From NCBI GenBank assembly GCA_015227615.1, contig JAALGZ010000026.1:434001-498000 (forward strand): 64,000 nucleotides of DNA. The letters are read 5' to 3'. Shown here piece after piece: positions 1 to 10,996 of this stretch. The DNA comes from Labyrinthula sp. Ha (Eukaryota; Sar; Bigyra; Labyrinthulida; Labyrinthulaceae). Both the position numbers and the translations under genes were made by a program. Position 1 is the first letter of the stretch; every line of letters starts with the position of its first letter. The notes beneath the pieces were generated by a model. The model saw nothing but the letters and a program-made list of their open reading frames with translations. It made no database searches and was not told the origin of the DNA.

Positions 1-484
1 GACGACGAATAACTGATTAGAACCTTTTACAGTTCTTCTTGTCCCAAATAGTGCTCCTTTCCAGAATTGTCCTTAAAAGAAAGTAAACTAAAACAAGATT
101 ATTAAAAACCAGAACCCCAAGAAGACGCAACATAACTCTTGGGCTTACTGTAAGTCCATCTTCCTGCTACAAAAAAAAGAAAACTTGCAAGTCTTACTTT
201 CTAATGTGCAAATGCTACACTTAAGTAAGCATTGTTATTTTATTTACCTGGAATCCACCTTTTTTATACGCGTGTAACTTACACTCGGCATGTGATTCGT
301 GAAATGTTGGTGAGAATGACCATTTACGGCATAGGTAAAATTTAGGTATTAATTGCATTTGTGATTTAAGGATTTTAAATTTGGGCCATATAACCAAAAA
401 TCATATCTTGCGAAAATTTTGGAGGTAGCAGGGTTGAAAAATGGGCCATTTGACCCAAGATCAGAAGAAACAAAAAAGGAAAAA
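1..484 (+). other. 5' non-coding region of E1
   Basis: No gene is visible. The whole stretch matches the complement of about 59985-60464 in E2, so it belongs to the element. Around 265-290 lies a palindromic motif (TGTAA-C-TTACA preceded by ACGCG) that resembles the ends of the MULE at 52536. It may be a sub-terminal transposase-binding site or the end of an ancestral MULE module. Confidence 0.55.
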
Positions 485-1720
485 ATGCAAAAATCGAGAA
501 CAGTATTCACGACGTCCTAACTTCGGAAAACGACCCAAAAAACTTCCCAGAAAGGACAGAGCTAGAAGTATGGGAACATTTTAAAGCTGCCACAGAATAC
601 GAGATGTTTTTGCACGTTTCAACGGTTGTAAACGGTCGCTTTCAGTGGTTTAAGAGAATATCAGTGTTTTTTTGTGCAGCACAAAGTAAAGTTAAATTTT
701 GAATGGACACAATAAAATTGAGACGTTGTGTCATTCAGTGTACTTCTTCTAAACATTGTCAATTTCGAGTTAATCTTAACTCTGATTCAACCAAAATGAA
801 ATATTTTTTTAGAGTTAATTAGCTAAATCACAGCGATCATGAATTAGAAGCTCTTGGGAAATTTACAGAATTTGTTCAACAATTAACAGCAGAAGAATTA
901 CAGTTCATTAAGACTCTAGGCATTACTGAAACTAACACTTCAACAGCTATGATTACTTTACATCGCTCATTTCCTGGGGTTTTGTTCTTAAAACGATTAA
1001 TTAGACGTGCAATGAAGAAAGCTAAAGAAAATAATTATAATTCTGAAGATACTTCTCTTGTTAAATTAATGAATTGTGGAAATAAATGCATTTTCAGAGG
1101 CTGATCTTTCAATTTACACTTCAATCGAGGTTCAATTTTAGCTGGAGTTACGTTTCAAAAGGCTCTTTAATTGAAATTAGCTGAACTTTACAATGGTTCT
1201 ATTCAAATCGACACTACACATGGACTTATTAGATATCGTCTTATTTCTATGTTCCCTGTAGGAGTTTATTGTTATTTAAAAACAATCAATTTTGGGTGCA
1301 CAATGATGGAAAATAAAAATTCCAATGACGTTAAACGTGGTCTAGAATAGATTAGCCTGAACAAAGCTCAGGCGATGATTACAGATGGTAGTCCTGCACT
1401 GGGTTAAGTAGCTAAAAGTTGTGGAACTAAGCACATTCGTTGCTTAAAACATCTTGCAGTAACCTTTTCTGAAGCAGCTAAAGGTCTTAAAGGTTTAGAA
1501 CTAGTTGAATTTAGAGAAGAATTAGCTGAAATTATTACAGGTTCCTTTCCAAATCTTAGATCTTTAGACAATTCTTTTAAAGAGATAATGGAAAAGCTTA
1601 CAGAAGCTGCTCAGCAAAAATATTTAAAGCCTCTAGAGAAAGATAAAACAAGCATTTGTCGGAGTCACATTAAAGAATTTTTAACGTTTACTCACCGAGC
1701 AACACAAAGAGTATAATCCT
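485..1720 (+). pseudogene. MULE-like transposase of element E (copy E1), decayed
   Basis: The reading resembles the intact-looking MULE transposase at 52726-54798. It starts with a Cys/His zinc-finger segment of the WRKY-GCM1/FLYWCH kind (Cys residues followed by an HSDHE-like pair), then the MULE core with IDTTHG (first catalytic Asp, about 1209) and TDGSPALG (second Asp, about 1380). The frame holds several stops, all three stop types. At the codon matching the third catalytic acid (Glu in QPVEGF of the 52.7 kb copy) E1 has TAA and E2 has TGA; no SWIM finger follows in either copy. A GTATAA at about 1711 could instead be a splice donor, but I could not place an acceptor. ORF2 follows on the same strand. 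Confidence 0.65.
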
Positions 1721-1954
1721 TTCTGTACTGAATATATATAGTTAGAACAATTGGAACACATAAATTGACTGTAATACACCAGACAAAATGTACAAACACA
1801 AAGTTAGAAATATAGAATAGGATAGTGAGATAAATGGGAAGCAAATACAATCTTGAATACTTGTGAAATAAGGAATAAGTGAATACAACAGTAAAGAAAC
1901 GAATTCAAATAATTAGTGAAACTTGGTTCCTACATATATTATCTTCAAGCAACT

Positions 1955-3666
1955 GGACTAGAGTAGAACCTTCTCAACTAACTTTAAAACAAAACTTTGA
2001 CATCAATTCTATTACAGCTGTTTTTTCTACGCGTCAATTTAAGTAAAGAATCAACTCCCATTTACTTACTAAAAACTTGCATGATGCCAAAAAAGGAGGA
2101 AGATGTTTTGCTGGTAACAAAACTTGGTCCCAGCTTATGATCAATCCGTACCTGTATATTCAAATTGCTGAAGTAGATGATTTCATTGTAGCTTTACGTC
2201 AAATTAGAAGAAGAGAACTTTTACAGAAGAGTCAATCAAACCCTTAAAGAGTAATGTCATGGAACGTATCGGTGAGGGTTTTAATACCCGATTTCCTTAA
2301 GAATATTCATGTTGCAAACTTCACGAAAGTAGCTTTGAAAAAGTTTGGGATGAAATTTTTAAGCAATCTGTTTTGGTCAGAAAGAACAACTTTAGAAAAT
2401 AATTACCTTTAAGTTGACCTAGGTCTAAAGTTTGATGTTCTTTTACCATCTTTTACTAATTTTACTGTTGCATTTGATGGTGAAGCCTCTTTTTACAACC
2501 CATTGCCTAGAAGCTTTTATGCAAAAAAAAATCAAACATTTAATATTTTACAGAAGAACTTTGCTACAGTAACAGTTGGTGAAAAAGGTGTCTGCATTCC
2601 AATGCACATGGGTAATGCTGCTGATTTTTTCAAAAAGATTAAATTTTATGGAGGTCATTACCATCAATTAAATGGGTTATGCCCAAAGGCCAGAAAAAAG
2701 AACAGTAAGGTTGCAGTTGCTAGCATTGGTACTTTTAAAAAGGAGAAGTTTGAGTTTGAAAATGTTATTGAAGTGGCTCCAGAATAGCCTAAAGCCATTA
2801 AAACTTACTTGAGAGTTGAATTTACGGTGAAGAATCATACACACAGCTGTGTGAGTTTGATGAAGATGGCACAACGCTTCATTAAGCCTGGAAGATATAT
2901 ATTGTTTGAAATTGATATCTATGTAACAGTAGCACTTTATAAGTCTGTTTTTCTAGTTGGAATTGGGTTTCAGTTTTGTAGCAAAAGATCTGTGTTACGC
3001 GACAATTACATTCTTTTCATGCATACATGTCTTGGTTTAGCCAATGACAGATTTGCATCAATGGAACGTGTCAAAACTTACTTGATGAATTATGTTGACA
3101 CTGCAGCTGATGGCTCGCTTCATTGAAATTTCGATTCTTATAATGAGGACAGAAGACCTCAAGACATTAGACGTTCACTTGAGTCAAGTGCTGTAGTTGA
3201 AGAAAGTGTTGTGGTGAACACATTTAACGTTGACCTGTAATTAGAGAACACTGACATCATGAATTTTCTGAGTGACCGTTTTGGATCTGCTTACGGCTGG
3301 AACTCGACACAAAAAAGAATTCCTCTGCACAGTCTAACTTACGAAAGAATTTGGGGATGTAGCCTTGACAGAGAGGAAGATGACCAGTGACTTAATGATT
3401 CGGCTTTAGCAATGAATTAGTTGATGGATTTCTCATTTGATCCTATGAGGAAGGTTAATGCGATTGGATCAGTACTTCATGTGGGGAATCATTTTGTGTT
3501 CATCGCAGTTCATCTCACTTGATCTCGTGGAAGACGCATCACAATCAAAGACTCAATGGGTGGTAGAATGGAATTCAAGGTGCTTACAGTGAACATTGGA
3601 CAGCTTCGCAACACCTACAAGTTATGAAGGAAGCTAATGTTGATTCTAGATGGAATTAGTATTACG
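1955..3666 (+). pseudogene. ORF2 of element E (copy E1) with C-terminal Ulp1-like protease domain, decayed
   Basis: A long conserved reading shared with E2 (40655-41593 and 57716-58505). The N-terminal two thirds matches nothing I recognise. The last 130 codons look like a C48/Ulp1 cysteine protease: a segment around WLNDS, then HFVxIAVH (candidate catalytic His) and an Asp-Ser-Met-Gly-Gly motif with the candidate catalytic Asp at about 3553. The expected Gln and Cys would fall at or after the 3' intron and are not clear. Several stop codons break this copy. Ulp1-like proteases are known passengers of some MULE families, for example plant KI-MULEs. Start is uncertain; the protein could be a SUMO/ubiquitin-like protease or a capsid-type protease homologue, and I favour Ulp1. 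Confidence 0.55.
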
Positions 3667-3762
3667 GTATGTCAGTTCTTTAAGGTTAAAATGTATTTCA
3701 CCAGTATAAATTACAGTAAGAATAATATTCTTGTCTTTCTTCTTAACTTTTCTTTTCCTTAG
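3667..3762 (+). other. Probable 96-bp spliceosomal intron near the 3' end of E ORF2
   Basis: GTATGT donor at 3667 and a pyrimidine-rich tract ending in TTCCTTAG at 3762. The reading before it aligns between both E copies. E2 keeps the GTATGT donor and the pyrimidine tract (about 40559-40654), but its acceptor AG is changed to AA. Splicing has not been shown. Confidence 0.5.
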
Positions 3763-3949
3763 ATGTTAATGTATTGCGTTCTTGATTCACCTTAAACACC
3801 TAAGACACACTGCTGGAACGCCCAGGCTTTATGCATCGTTAAGCTAACAAAAAGCCTATATTTTTACCGCAACGTTTCAGTAGGATCTGTTTTTCTGTGA
3901 CTATTGATATGTTCTAGCGACCTTTTACTTACAAATACACCTGTTAATA

Positions 3950-6690
3950 GCAAGAATGCTTGAAATTGATCTCAAAAATCTAAATTAGCATTCTCATTGT
4001 TTCTTGACTCAATCACCTTACCTAAAACTAGATGCGCAAGTTGATTAACTCAGCTGATTTACTGGAATTATTTCGTACAACTAAAGCAGTTAAAGCTTCT
4101 CTCAGTGAATCAACTGATCTGAAATTCTTCTTCAATGAAATGGAAACGACTGAAACATCAAATGCAGCTTTCCCCTGGGGTGATGTAACCAAAATATCAA
4201 CCCGTCTTTCATTATTCTCATTGAAGGATTCTAAGCCAAATGTAGATCCGGTCCCTCTAAAAAAGTCAGCTAGAACCTACTTAATGCTCTCATGACGAGA
4301 AACTTTCATTTGCGAGAAACAAGAGCACTGCTCAAAATATATAATACTTTCTCTCGAGCAATCATTTCTAGATCTTGGAGTTAAAGGTAATCTTGAACAC
4401 AGAGCTGCACAGAAATCAACGTTAAAAATTGTAGTTTTGGTTTCTACAGATAACGCATGCATCCATTTTGATGCAATTTCGGTACAATTTTCAGGAAAAG
4501 ACAGTTTTTCGAATTCATTAAGAATTTGGAATGCATTAGCAATCATTTCTTTGTAAGAGTTTTTCAGTCTGTCACACTGCTTAACTACCCCTAAATCAGA
4601 AAGCAAATTCTCACATTTCATTTGTGTTTTCGAGAGCTCTTTACTGTCATTGAATCAGTGTTAAGAGATTGAAGTTGGAGACATTAGCCCCAGACCACCA
4701 TTCCGGATTGGTAAATGTAACGAGTCAGCATTAAATGATGCAAAGGAGAACTTTGATGTAAATTAACTAATAAAAGAGAAAATTGAATTGTGTAGCGCTT
4801 GATTTTGATCGGAGTTGATTCAAGTTGTGTGTAGAGAAAATTTAGTTGAGGAAGAACACAGGTCCGTAGCAGGTAAAAGGCATCTTGATGATGTAAGGGT
4901 TTTAATCTCTCTAATTGAAAATTAAATTCATCTAAATGTTTCTTAAGAAATGTTTCACTAGTAGCTAATGTTGAACCAAGAAAGTTATTTTCATTAGGAT
5001 TATGAAAAATTAATGTTTTTTCAGGAGAAAGTTTAAAATGTGATGAGTCTTGAAAGGATTCAAAAACTTCTTCTACTTTTTTGATTAGTTCAGACTCTTG
5101 AGATGTTTTTGAAACAATTACTAAATCATCTAAGTAAATAAAAATTTCTTCTTTTGAAAGAGTTTGTTGAAGCCTCAAAATTATTTCACTAAGGGAAATC
5201 GAGAAAACTAATGGGCCTAGTGGATCACCTTGTATGACACCTGAACTGGATTGGAAGAAAGATCCGCCATTTAGAAATAATTTTCCAGGTAAACCGTAGC
5301 TCCAGTTAAAAGCTCTACTCAATCTATGACATCTTTTGTGCACTTGTTGAATTAAAAAATTACGAGAAACTGAATTAAAAACATTCTTGACGTCAGATGT
5401 GAAAATTTTAAATCCTTCTGAAATCCGTTTTTGAGCATGATGAATGAAATGTTCGACACCTCCAAGTGAACCACTGCCTAGTTGGTTACAAAGTAAGGGA
5501 TTTGGCAACATGTGCAAGGTCCCTTTCACTGCAATGCGGTAACAAATCTCCCCAATTTCAATGGGACATAGACCACCAGATGGCTTCTTCAAGACAATTA
5601 ACTTTGGAGAGGTTAAGGCTTCTTTGAAACGTTGACGAGCAGTGCTGATATCAATCGTTAGATTTTGAGAAAAAAATTTGAAAGATTCTAAATGGTTAAC
5701 TAAATTGAGTAAGCTCCCATCAACACTTGAGACTCCATCAACAGTGTCAAAGGAAAAGTGATTTAAAATTGTCTTGACAAAGCTTAATGAAAAGTAAAGG
5801 TTAAAAATCCGCAAATTTTTCCATTGAGTAAGGTACTCAAAAGGATGTTTTCTAATCAACTCCAACCTGATGTCTATGGGGATTCTAAGTTGAACTGCGG
5901 ATCCATCATTGAAAATATTTCTAGAACCCTTCTTAACTTTTTTTAGTTTTAGTAAGTATTGAATTTTTGTTTAAAAATCAAGTTGTTTTGGAGAGAATTC
6001 TACATTAAAGGCGGAGTTTGGTACTGAAGCATCTATTTTATGTGTAAAATCTGTAGAGAATTTTCGTCAAGTTCCAACTTTGTTCTAAATAATGATTGAG
6101 TTAAATGCTAATTTTGGTGAGAAAAGTAATCTAAAAAGTTTTAATGGAGATGGGCCTTGATTGTAAGAGTTACAGAGCGAGTTGACGCTTTTTAAAATAA
6201 TTTAGATTCTGAAATGATTAGAGATAATTCTTTTCTAGGTAACTGTGTTATGAATTCAAAGGCATCTTTAAGATCTGTAGAACTTGGAACTTCATTTTGC
6301 AAAACTGTGGGTAAATCATCAAACCTCTTAAACGTCAAAGTTGACTCTAAAATTTCACTTTGTAACGAGTGAGGATGATGATGAAAATCTTGTATAACAG
6401 ATACAATACTTTGATTTGAGTTACAAAAAAAGAGAAGGTTCTTCTAATCCACAGCCAGGAGCATCTTGGGGTCCTAAAAATTCTTCTGATGTTTGTAAAG
6501 GCCTATGCTCTTGTGAAGTTGGCGCTCGGCTACAGTATTTATCATGATGAGCTAAGCTCTTAACAACGCAATTACATTGACATCTTGAAAAATTAAACTA
6601 AAGTAAAATATCATCATTTAATTTATCTTTATGTTATTTGAGTAAATGCTTTATCAGACTCTTGCAATTATTGCTGCAAATTGAGCAACA
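3950..6690 (-). pseudogene. RT with restriction-like endonuclease (R2/CRE-like) in element E, copy E1
   Basis: The best-preserved block (4684-5865, open beyond its 5' edge to about 5970) is a non-LTR reverse transcriptase. It shows the KKPSGG and GSLGGVE motifs, motif A TSDVKNVFNS, motif B GVIQGDPLGP and motif C YLDD, so the active site is present. Downstream (4277-4621, then about 3960-4250) the RLE part reads RRVDILVTSP..AFDVSVV, a PD-(D/E)xK-type pattern. Upstream, near 6640-6690, is a remnant of a Cys/His finger that is clearer in E2. A TAA at 5971-5973 lies at the same codon in E2. It is convergent with ORF2. Known relatives are site-specific LINEs; here it sits inside a DNA element in both copies. 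No ATG is seen at the 5' edge of the RT block. Confidence 0.7.
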
Positions 6691-8322
6691 GGTAAACTTC
6701 ATGGAGAATCCAAAAACAAATAGTTTAGAGCCTTATTTTCCAGAAAAAAAAATGAAATGCAAATGTAGATTTTATTGTATTTTATCGAGAGCAAAGATGA
6801 GAAAATATACCCAGTCAGAGTATTGCATAGAGAGAAATAACTATACGTACATCGAAATTCTATTAGATTTGCTTTTGGAAGAATACTTCGGTATCTGTAA
6901 TAATCACGAATAGCATATCTAGGATTTCGATATCTATTAAGCTACATCCCTGTCGATGTTGAGAGTACTTGAATAAAGAGGATTTATGGATGGAGTTAAC
7001 ATAGAAACGAAAAAGAACCAAATAAAATTAATATGACCTTAATAACAAGAAAAAAAAATGTTATCTACTGGAACAATCTGGAACTCTTTACTTCAGAATG
7101 TCGGTTCACTAGTGCCTTTTACTTTAAATGCTTAATATAAATTTCTTGTATCTTGGTTCACAGGACCTCTACTCGACCCGGTGAATACTTATTCTATTAT
7201 TCATATTTTGCTGGTTTCTGTTGTTATTACTCAGTTTGGTCAATCCTGGCATATTCTTTATCCAATAATATTCTATATATCTAATCAATCATATCACTAC
7301 ATATCAATGAAATACAACTCCTCATATTGATACACCACTAAGAAATATGTTAAAATTGTCTAAATAGTGCTGAAGCCTTGGTAAGACTCAGATAACACCT
7401 TGAAGGGTTTAACTGGATAGCTGTGGAAAATTTCCCATGTAAACTTGGACCCAACATGTAGAATTATAACACAATGATCTTTTCAAAAGAAAACTAGAAC
7501 AACATACAGAGAGAATGTATGAGGCTATTTCAACCTGCCACTTTGTTAATGTCTACTAGAAATCAGCTAATATTACGGTTAAGTAAAGCGTAAAAGTGAA
7601 AAGCCCAGTGGTATATATTTCAGAATAATAGCATTTCTTATGTTACAAAAAACATAGAGGTTATTTTACTGTCATTGTAGTAAAAAAAGATTAAAATTTG
7701 CGGTATTCAACTTGCAGGGCTACTTCTAAGACAAGACAAATTCAACAATTTTATTCAAAGTTGTAACGAGTATTGTTTAGTAGTTAGCTTACAAACATTT
7801 AGGAAGAGGTATAAAAACATGGTAAAAACGATTATGTATATCAAATAGTAATTTTTTTATAAACTATATCCCAAATAATTTATCATAAAGACAAAAAAAA
7901 TTAGAGATAAAAGATGTAATTTCTAAATTCGCGCTGGTTATGAATATCTGTAATGTTTCATGATTGAAGCAAAAAGGTGAGCCACCAAAAATAATTGCTT
8001 CAATTAAGAAATTAAGATGATTTCAAATTGTCATAAAAATATTCATCCCTTTTTCATTCAATATTCTTTAAAATTCACTTCCTTTTAGTGCCTATCGATG
8101 TGATGGTTTGATTTAACTGTAATTTCAGCTTAGCTTTTGTATTGTGTCAAAAAAACAGCAGTTTAAAGAAATTAGTCCGTGGATTTAAGTTTGAATAAAA
8201 AGAAAGACTATTTTCTTGTTTTCTTGTATATAATAATATATTTTACCCTGCTAGTATCAAAACACCTATGAATTTTGCAGAAGTATATAACACTCTTGTT
8301 AACCGCGTGATGGCATTACCCT
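6691..8322. other. RT-side non-coding arm of E1
   Basis: About 1.6 kb without a supportable gene, colinear with the complement of 36270-37600. For example the stretch at 7331-7500 matches 37040-37260 inverted. It ends in the terminal repeat at 8303-8322. The role is presumably cis-acting sequence of the element. Confidence 0.6.
8303..8322 (-). repeat. Right terminal inverted repeat of E1
   Basis: Reading inward: AGGGTAATGCCATCACGCGG. It differs from the E2 left terminus at 36270 by two bases and from the E2 right terminus (60585-60604) by several more. Confidence 0.7.
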
Positions 8323-8365
8323 GAGTTAAGCATATATAATATTGAAGTAAGGATATTGTCATTTC

Positions 8366-8400
8366 TACACGCGTGTAATTTACAAGCGGCAATCTATTGG
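8366..8400. repeat. MULE-end-like palindromic motif
   Basis: ACGCGTGTAA-TTTACA followed by GCGGC, just outside E1. It resembles the motif near 265-290 and, more loosely, the 29-bp ends of MULE M. No partner end was found nearby, so it may be a relic. Confidence 0.3.
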
Positions 8401-8629
8401 CCCAATTATTAATCGTCCAATTTTTTTTGCAAAAAAAAATTAATAGAAATGAAAAATAAAGTTGCAAATAGGAAATAGGAAACACCAACAAGGCAAAAGA
8501 AAAACGTGAGAGAAAATCAAAAAGCTAATTTGAATCATGCAAAACATGAGGAAAATAGGAAACATGAACTGAATACAATACTGAAAGTAAAGAGGTGAAA
8601 AAAAAAACAAAACTTTTGTCAACTAAAGA

Positions 8630-10640
8630 ATATGTAAGAAGATCAAAAAGAAAACCAAGGAACCGGAAAGGTTAACCTATGCGGATGTAGTTGCCAACGA
8701 TAACATGTATTTGTTTGAAGACTGGGATTTTATTTTTCAACATCACAACTTAATGTACTATACAACTGCAGCAGTAAGGAAAGACAAAAATATTCCAAAA
8801 CCAAATTTTCAAATAAAAAATAAACCTTCTTCAGCAGTATGGTTTGCTGCTAACGGCAAATAATTAAACAAACTCATCACCATTGAAAAAATGAAACTGA
8901 TATTAAAGTCGAAAAGAAAAGATGAACCTATAATCCCAATTATTTAACTTAACATAAAGAAAAAGACAACATTACAAATGATAACATTTGCAAATGCAAA
9001 TTTATAGCGCGGGGAGATATTCAGCAGGAATACCCGAAGTTCTATTCCCCCAAAGCACGTCTGGAACTATAAGAATTTTTCTATTCACAGTATCTAGTAG
9101 AAATATGTACTGAATGCAGATGGGTATAGGAAATGCTTTCCTTAACGCCAAACTGGATAAGGAATATTACTATGAATTGCCTTTAAAACTTTGAGACAAA
9201 CACCCCCGACATGGTATGGAAATTTGGAGGAGCCATTAACAGACTCAAAGAAGCACTGTTATATTGTTATGTTGAGAAAAGAATATTTATTGGAGTAAAA
9301 GTTGAGTAGGTTGAGAAGTTTGGAAAAGGTACTGAGTCCTTTACACAAGGATAAGACTGGTAGCTTGTGGTGAATATGAAAGTACCAAGAAAATGTGTAA
9401 AAAAGGTGTATAAAGAAAAGAAGAAAAAGAAACTAAAAAGAACAAAAAGAAAGAAAAAGTAGAAGAAACTTTGAAAAGTTTAGAGTGCTAAAAATTCTAA
9501 CTTAAAAGTATTTTATTTAACTGATTAAGTTATGATACATAACATATATTGGTGGATAGAAATGTCTCAAACGTTGATTAGGTTAAATTTTCAAGTTAAT
9601 GTAAAAGAGAACACAATATTCTACATCAAAGAAAAAAAATTTAACACTGCTGTATGTTGATGATATGTTATTTGCATCCAAAGCAAAGAAGAACTTAGAG
9701 TGGATACTTAGCAAATTGAAACTGTATTATGACGTTAAAAATACGATGACAATAAACAATTACATGGAATTTAAAAAGAAAATGTAGATAAAAATTGGGT
9801 GTATCTAACTGCAGAGGCTTATATTAAGAAGTTGGCTGAAACTTTGAAATAACAAGAAAAGAACTATACACTATTCCTCCTGTAGTAAACTTTCACATTG
9901 ATAAGATTGAAGATAGTAAACTGTTGGAATTTAAAAAGAAGTACCAATCCTTATTAGAATGAATAACCTATATATGTATGGTGTGTCGGCCAGACATATC
10001 GTTTCAAACGAGTATACTGTCCCGATGTAGTAATAAACCAACGGTGGCGCATTTAAATGCAGGAAATAAAGTTATAGGATATTTACCGAATAAATGTAAT
10101 TTAGGCTTGAGATACAAGAAGAACATTAAAGAACTTATGGTAGAACCGTTTATTGACGCGTCACACGCATCATTTAAGGGAAGGTATTTACTCAGTGACC
10201 ATATCATTAAGGTTAATAGATCGACTTCATTGTACAAGAGAAAGAAACAAAGATGTATTGCAAAAAGCTCGACAGTAGCTGAGATTATATCCTGCAGCTT
10301 AACAATAAAAAAATTATAGTGGTTACAGATGAATCTGAAGTTTATGGATTTCATCTTCATTGATGTAGTTTTGAGAACTGATAATAAAAGATCATCAAAT
10401 AAACTGGGAATAACACAATCCTATTCTGGGATTAAACAGAGGGAGATAGAATACTTCTTTTGTAAGTATATCTTGCAAAAAGAAAAATTGAAAATAGAAT
10501 ATATACGAAAAGGTTTAAGTAATGTTGATGTATTTACAAAACCAGTTGAAAAACAATGTCTTATAAAGAATCATGAAAATCAATGTACGAGGCAGGAAGG
10601 GAAGTCAAAGGAAATAAGTAAAAAAATATAAAGAAAAGAA
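8630..10640 (+). mobile_element. Degraded Ty1/copia remnant C1 (pol 3' half)
   Basis: Fossil copia sequence. The first open stretch (8639-8860) includes ERLTYADVVAND, typical of the integrase-RT spacer. Around 9655 there is an RT block with YVDD, then the RNase H region at 9978-10560, ending with a copia-type tail (GLSNVDVFTKPV). LTRs were not identified. It is broken in several places and is clearly older than the adjacent C2, whose target site lies just downstream. Confidence 0.7.
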
Positions 10641-10697
10641 TGAAAAAACACGTTTTGTGTTAAAGTTATGTGGTGTGTTAGGTAGCTTGAGTAGGTT

Positions 10698-10756
10698 TGT
10701 ATTTAGTGTATTCTGACTTAAATACTTCTAGTACTTAAATACAAGTCAGAGTACCA
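10698..10756. repeat. Imperfect inverted repeat
   Basis: TCTGACTT...AAGTCAGA arms around a TTCTAGTACTT centre form a hairpin-capable palindrome between C1 and C2. It may be part of the lost C1 LTR or a small relic; function unknown. Confidence 0.35.
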
Positions 10757-10847
10757 ACCAGAATTTAATATAATAATAAAATTCTCAAAAGACCTAATAT
10801 AATGTTCTCAACAATTAGTCATTACTGGTATATGTCTCCGCAGTCCA

Positions 10848-10996
10848 TGACACAACTGCGTTTAGGAGCTGACTTTAGAATAGCATAAATAGTTTTAGAC
10901 CGTAATGTTGATGCAGTACACGGTAATAAACAGAGCATAAACGTTAAAACCAACAAATAATATATTTACGAAAAATATAAACTTAAAAGATTAACA
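10848..10996 (+). repeat. 5' LTR of C2
   Basis: Starts TGACAC, ends TTAACA, and is preceded by the duplicated target GTCCA. Matches 15157-15295. Confidence 0.8.

Larger units (their letters stand above)
1..8322 (+). mobile_element. Composite TIR element E, copy E1 (left tip outside the window)
   Basis: Bases 1-8322 reappear, inverted and diverged, at 36270-41593 plus 57716-60604. The right end reads CATTACCCT at 8314-8322, the reverse complement of the AGGGTAATG start of E2 at 36270. In E2 the opposite end is also CATTACCCT (60596-60604), so AGGGTAATG is a terminal inverted repeat. Window base 1 aligns near E2 base 60464, so about 140 bp of E1 lies upstream. Parts in order: a MULE-like transposase (plus), ORF2 with a Ulp1-like protease end (plus), an RT-RLE ORF (minus, convergent), then about 1.6 kb without a gene. 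All coding parts are broken. The family is unassigned; the transposase points to a MULE relative. Confidence 0.8.

Noticed and set aside
4032-4295. Plus-strand ORF of 87 codons
   Set aside because: It is the antisense of the RLE part of the RT in E1, whose minus-strand reading is conserved in E2.
1-8322. Element E as a Polinton or other capsid-bearing element
   Set aside because: It has a protease-like domain and TIRs, but I see no DNA polymerase B, packaging ATPase, capsid protein or retroviral-type integrase. The transposase is MULE-like.
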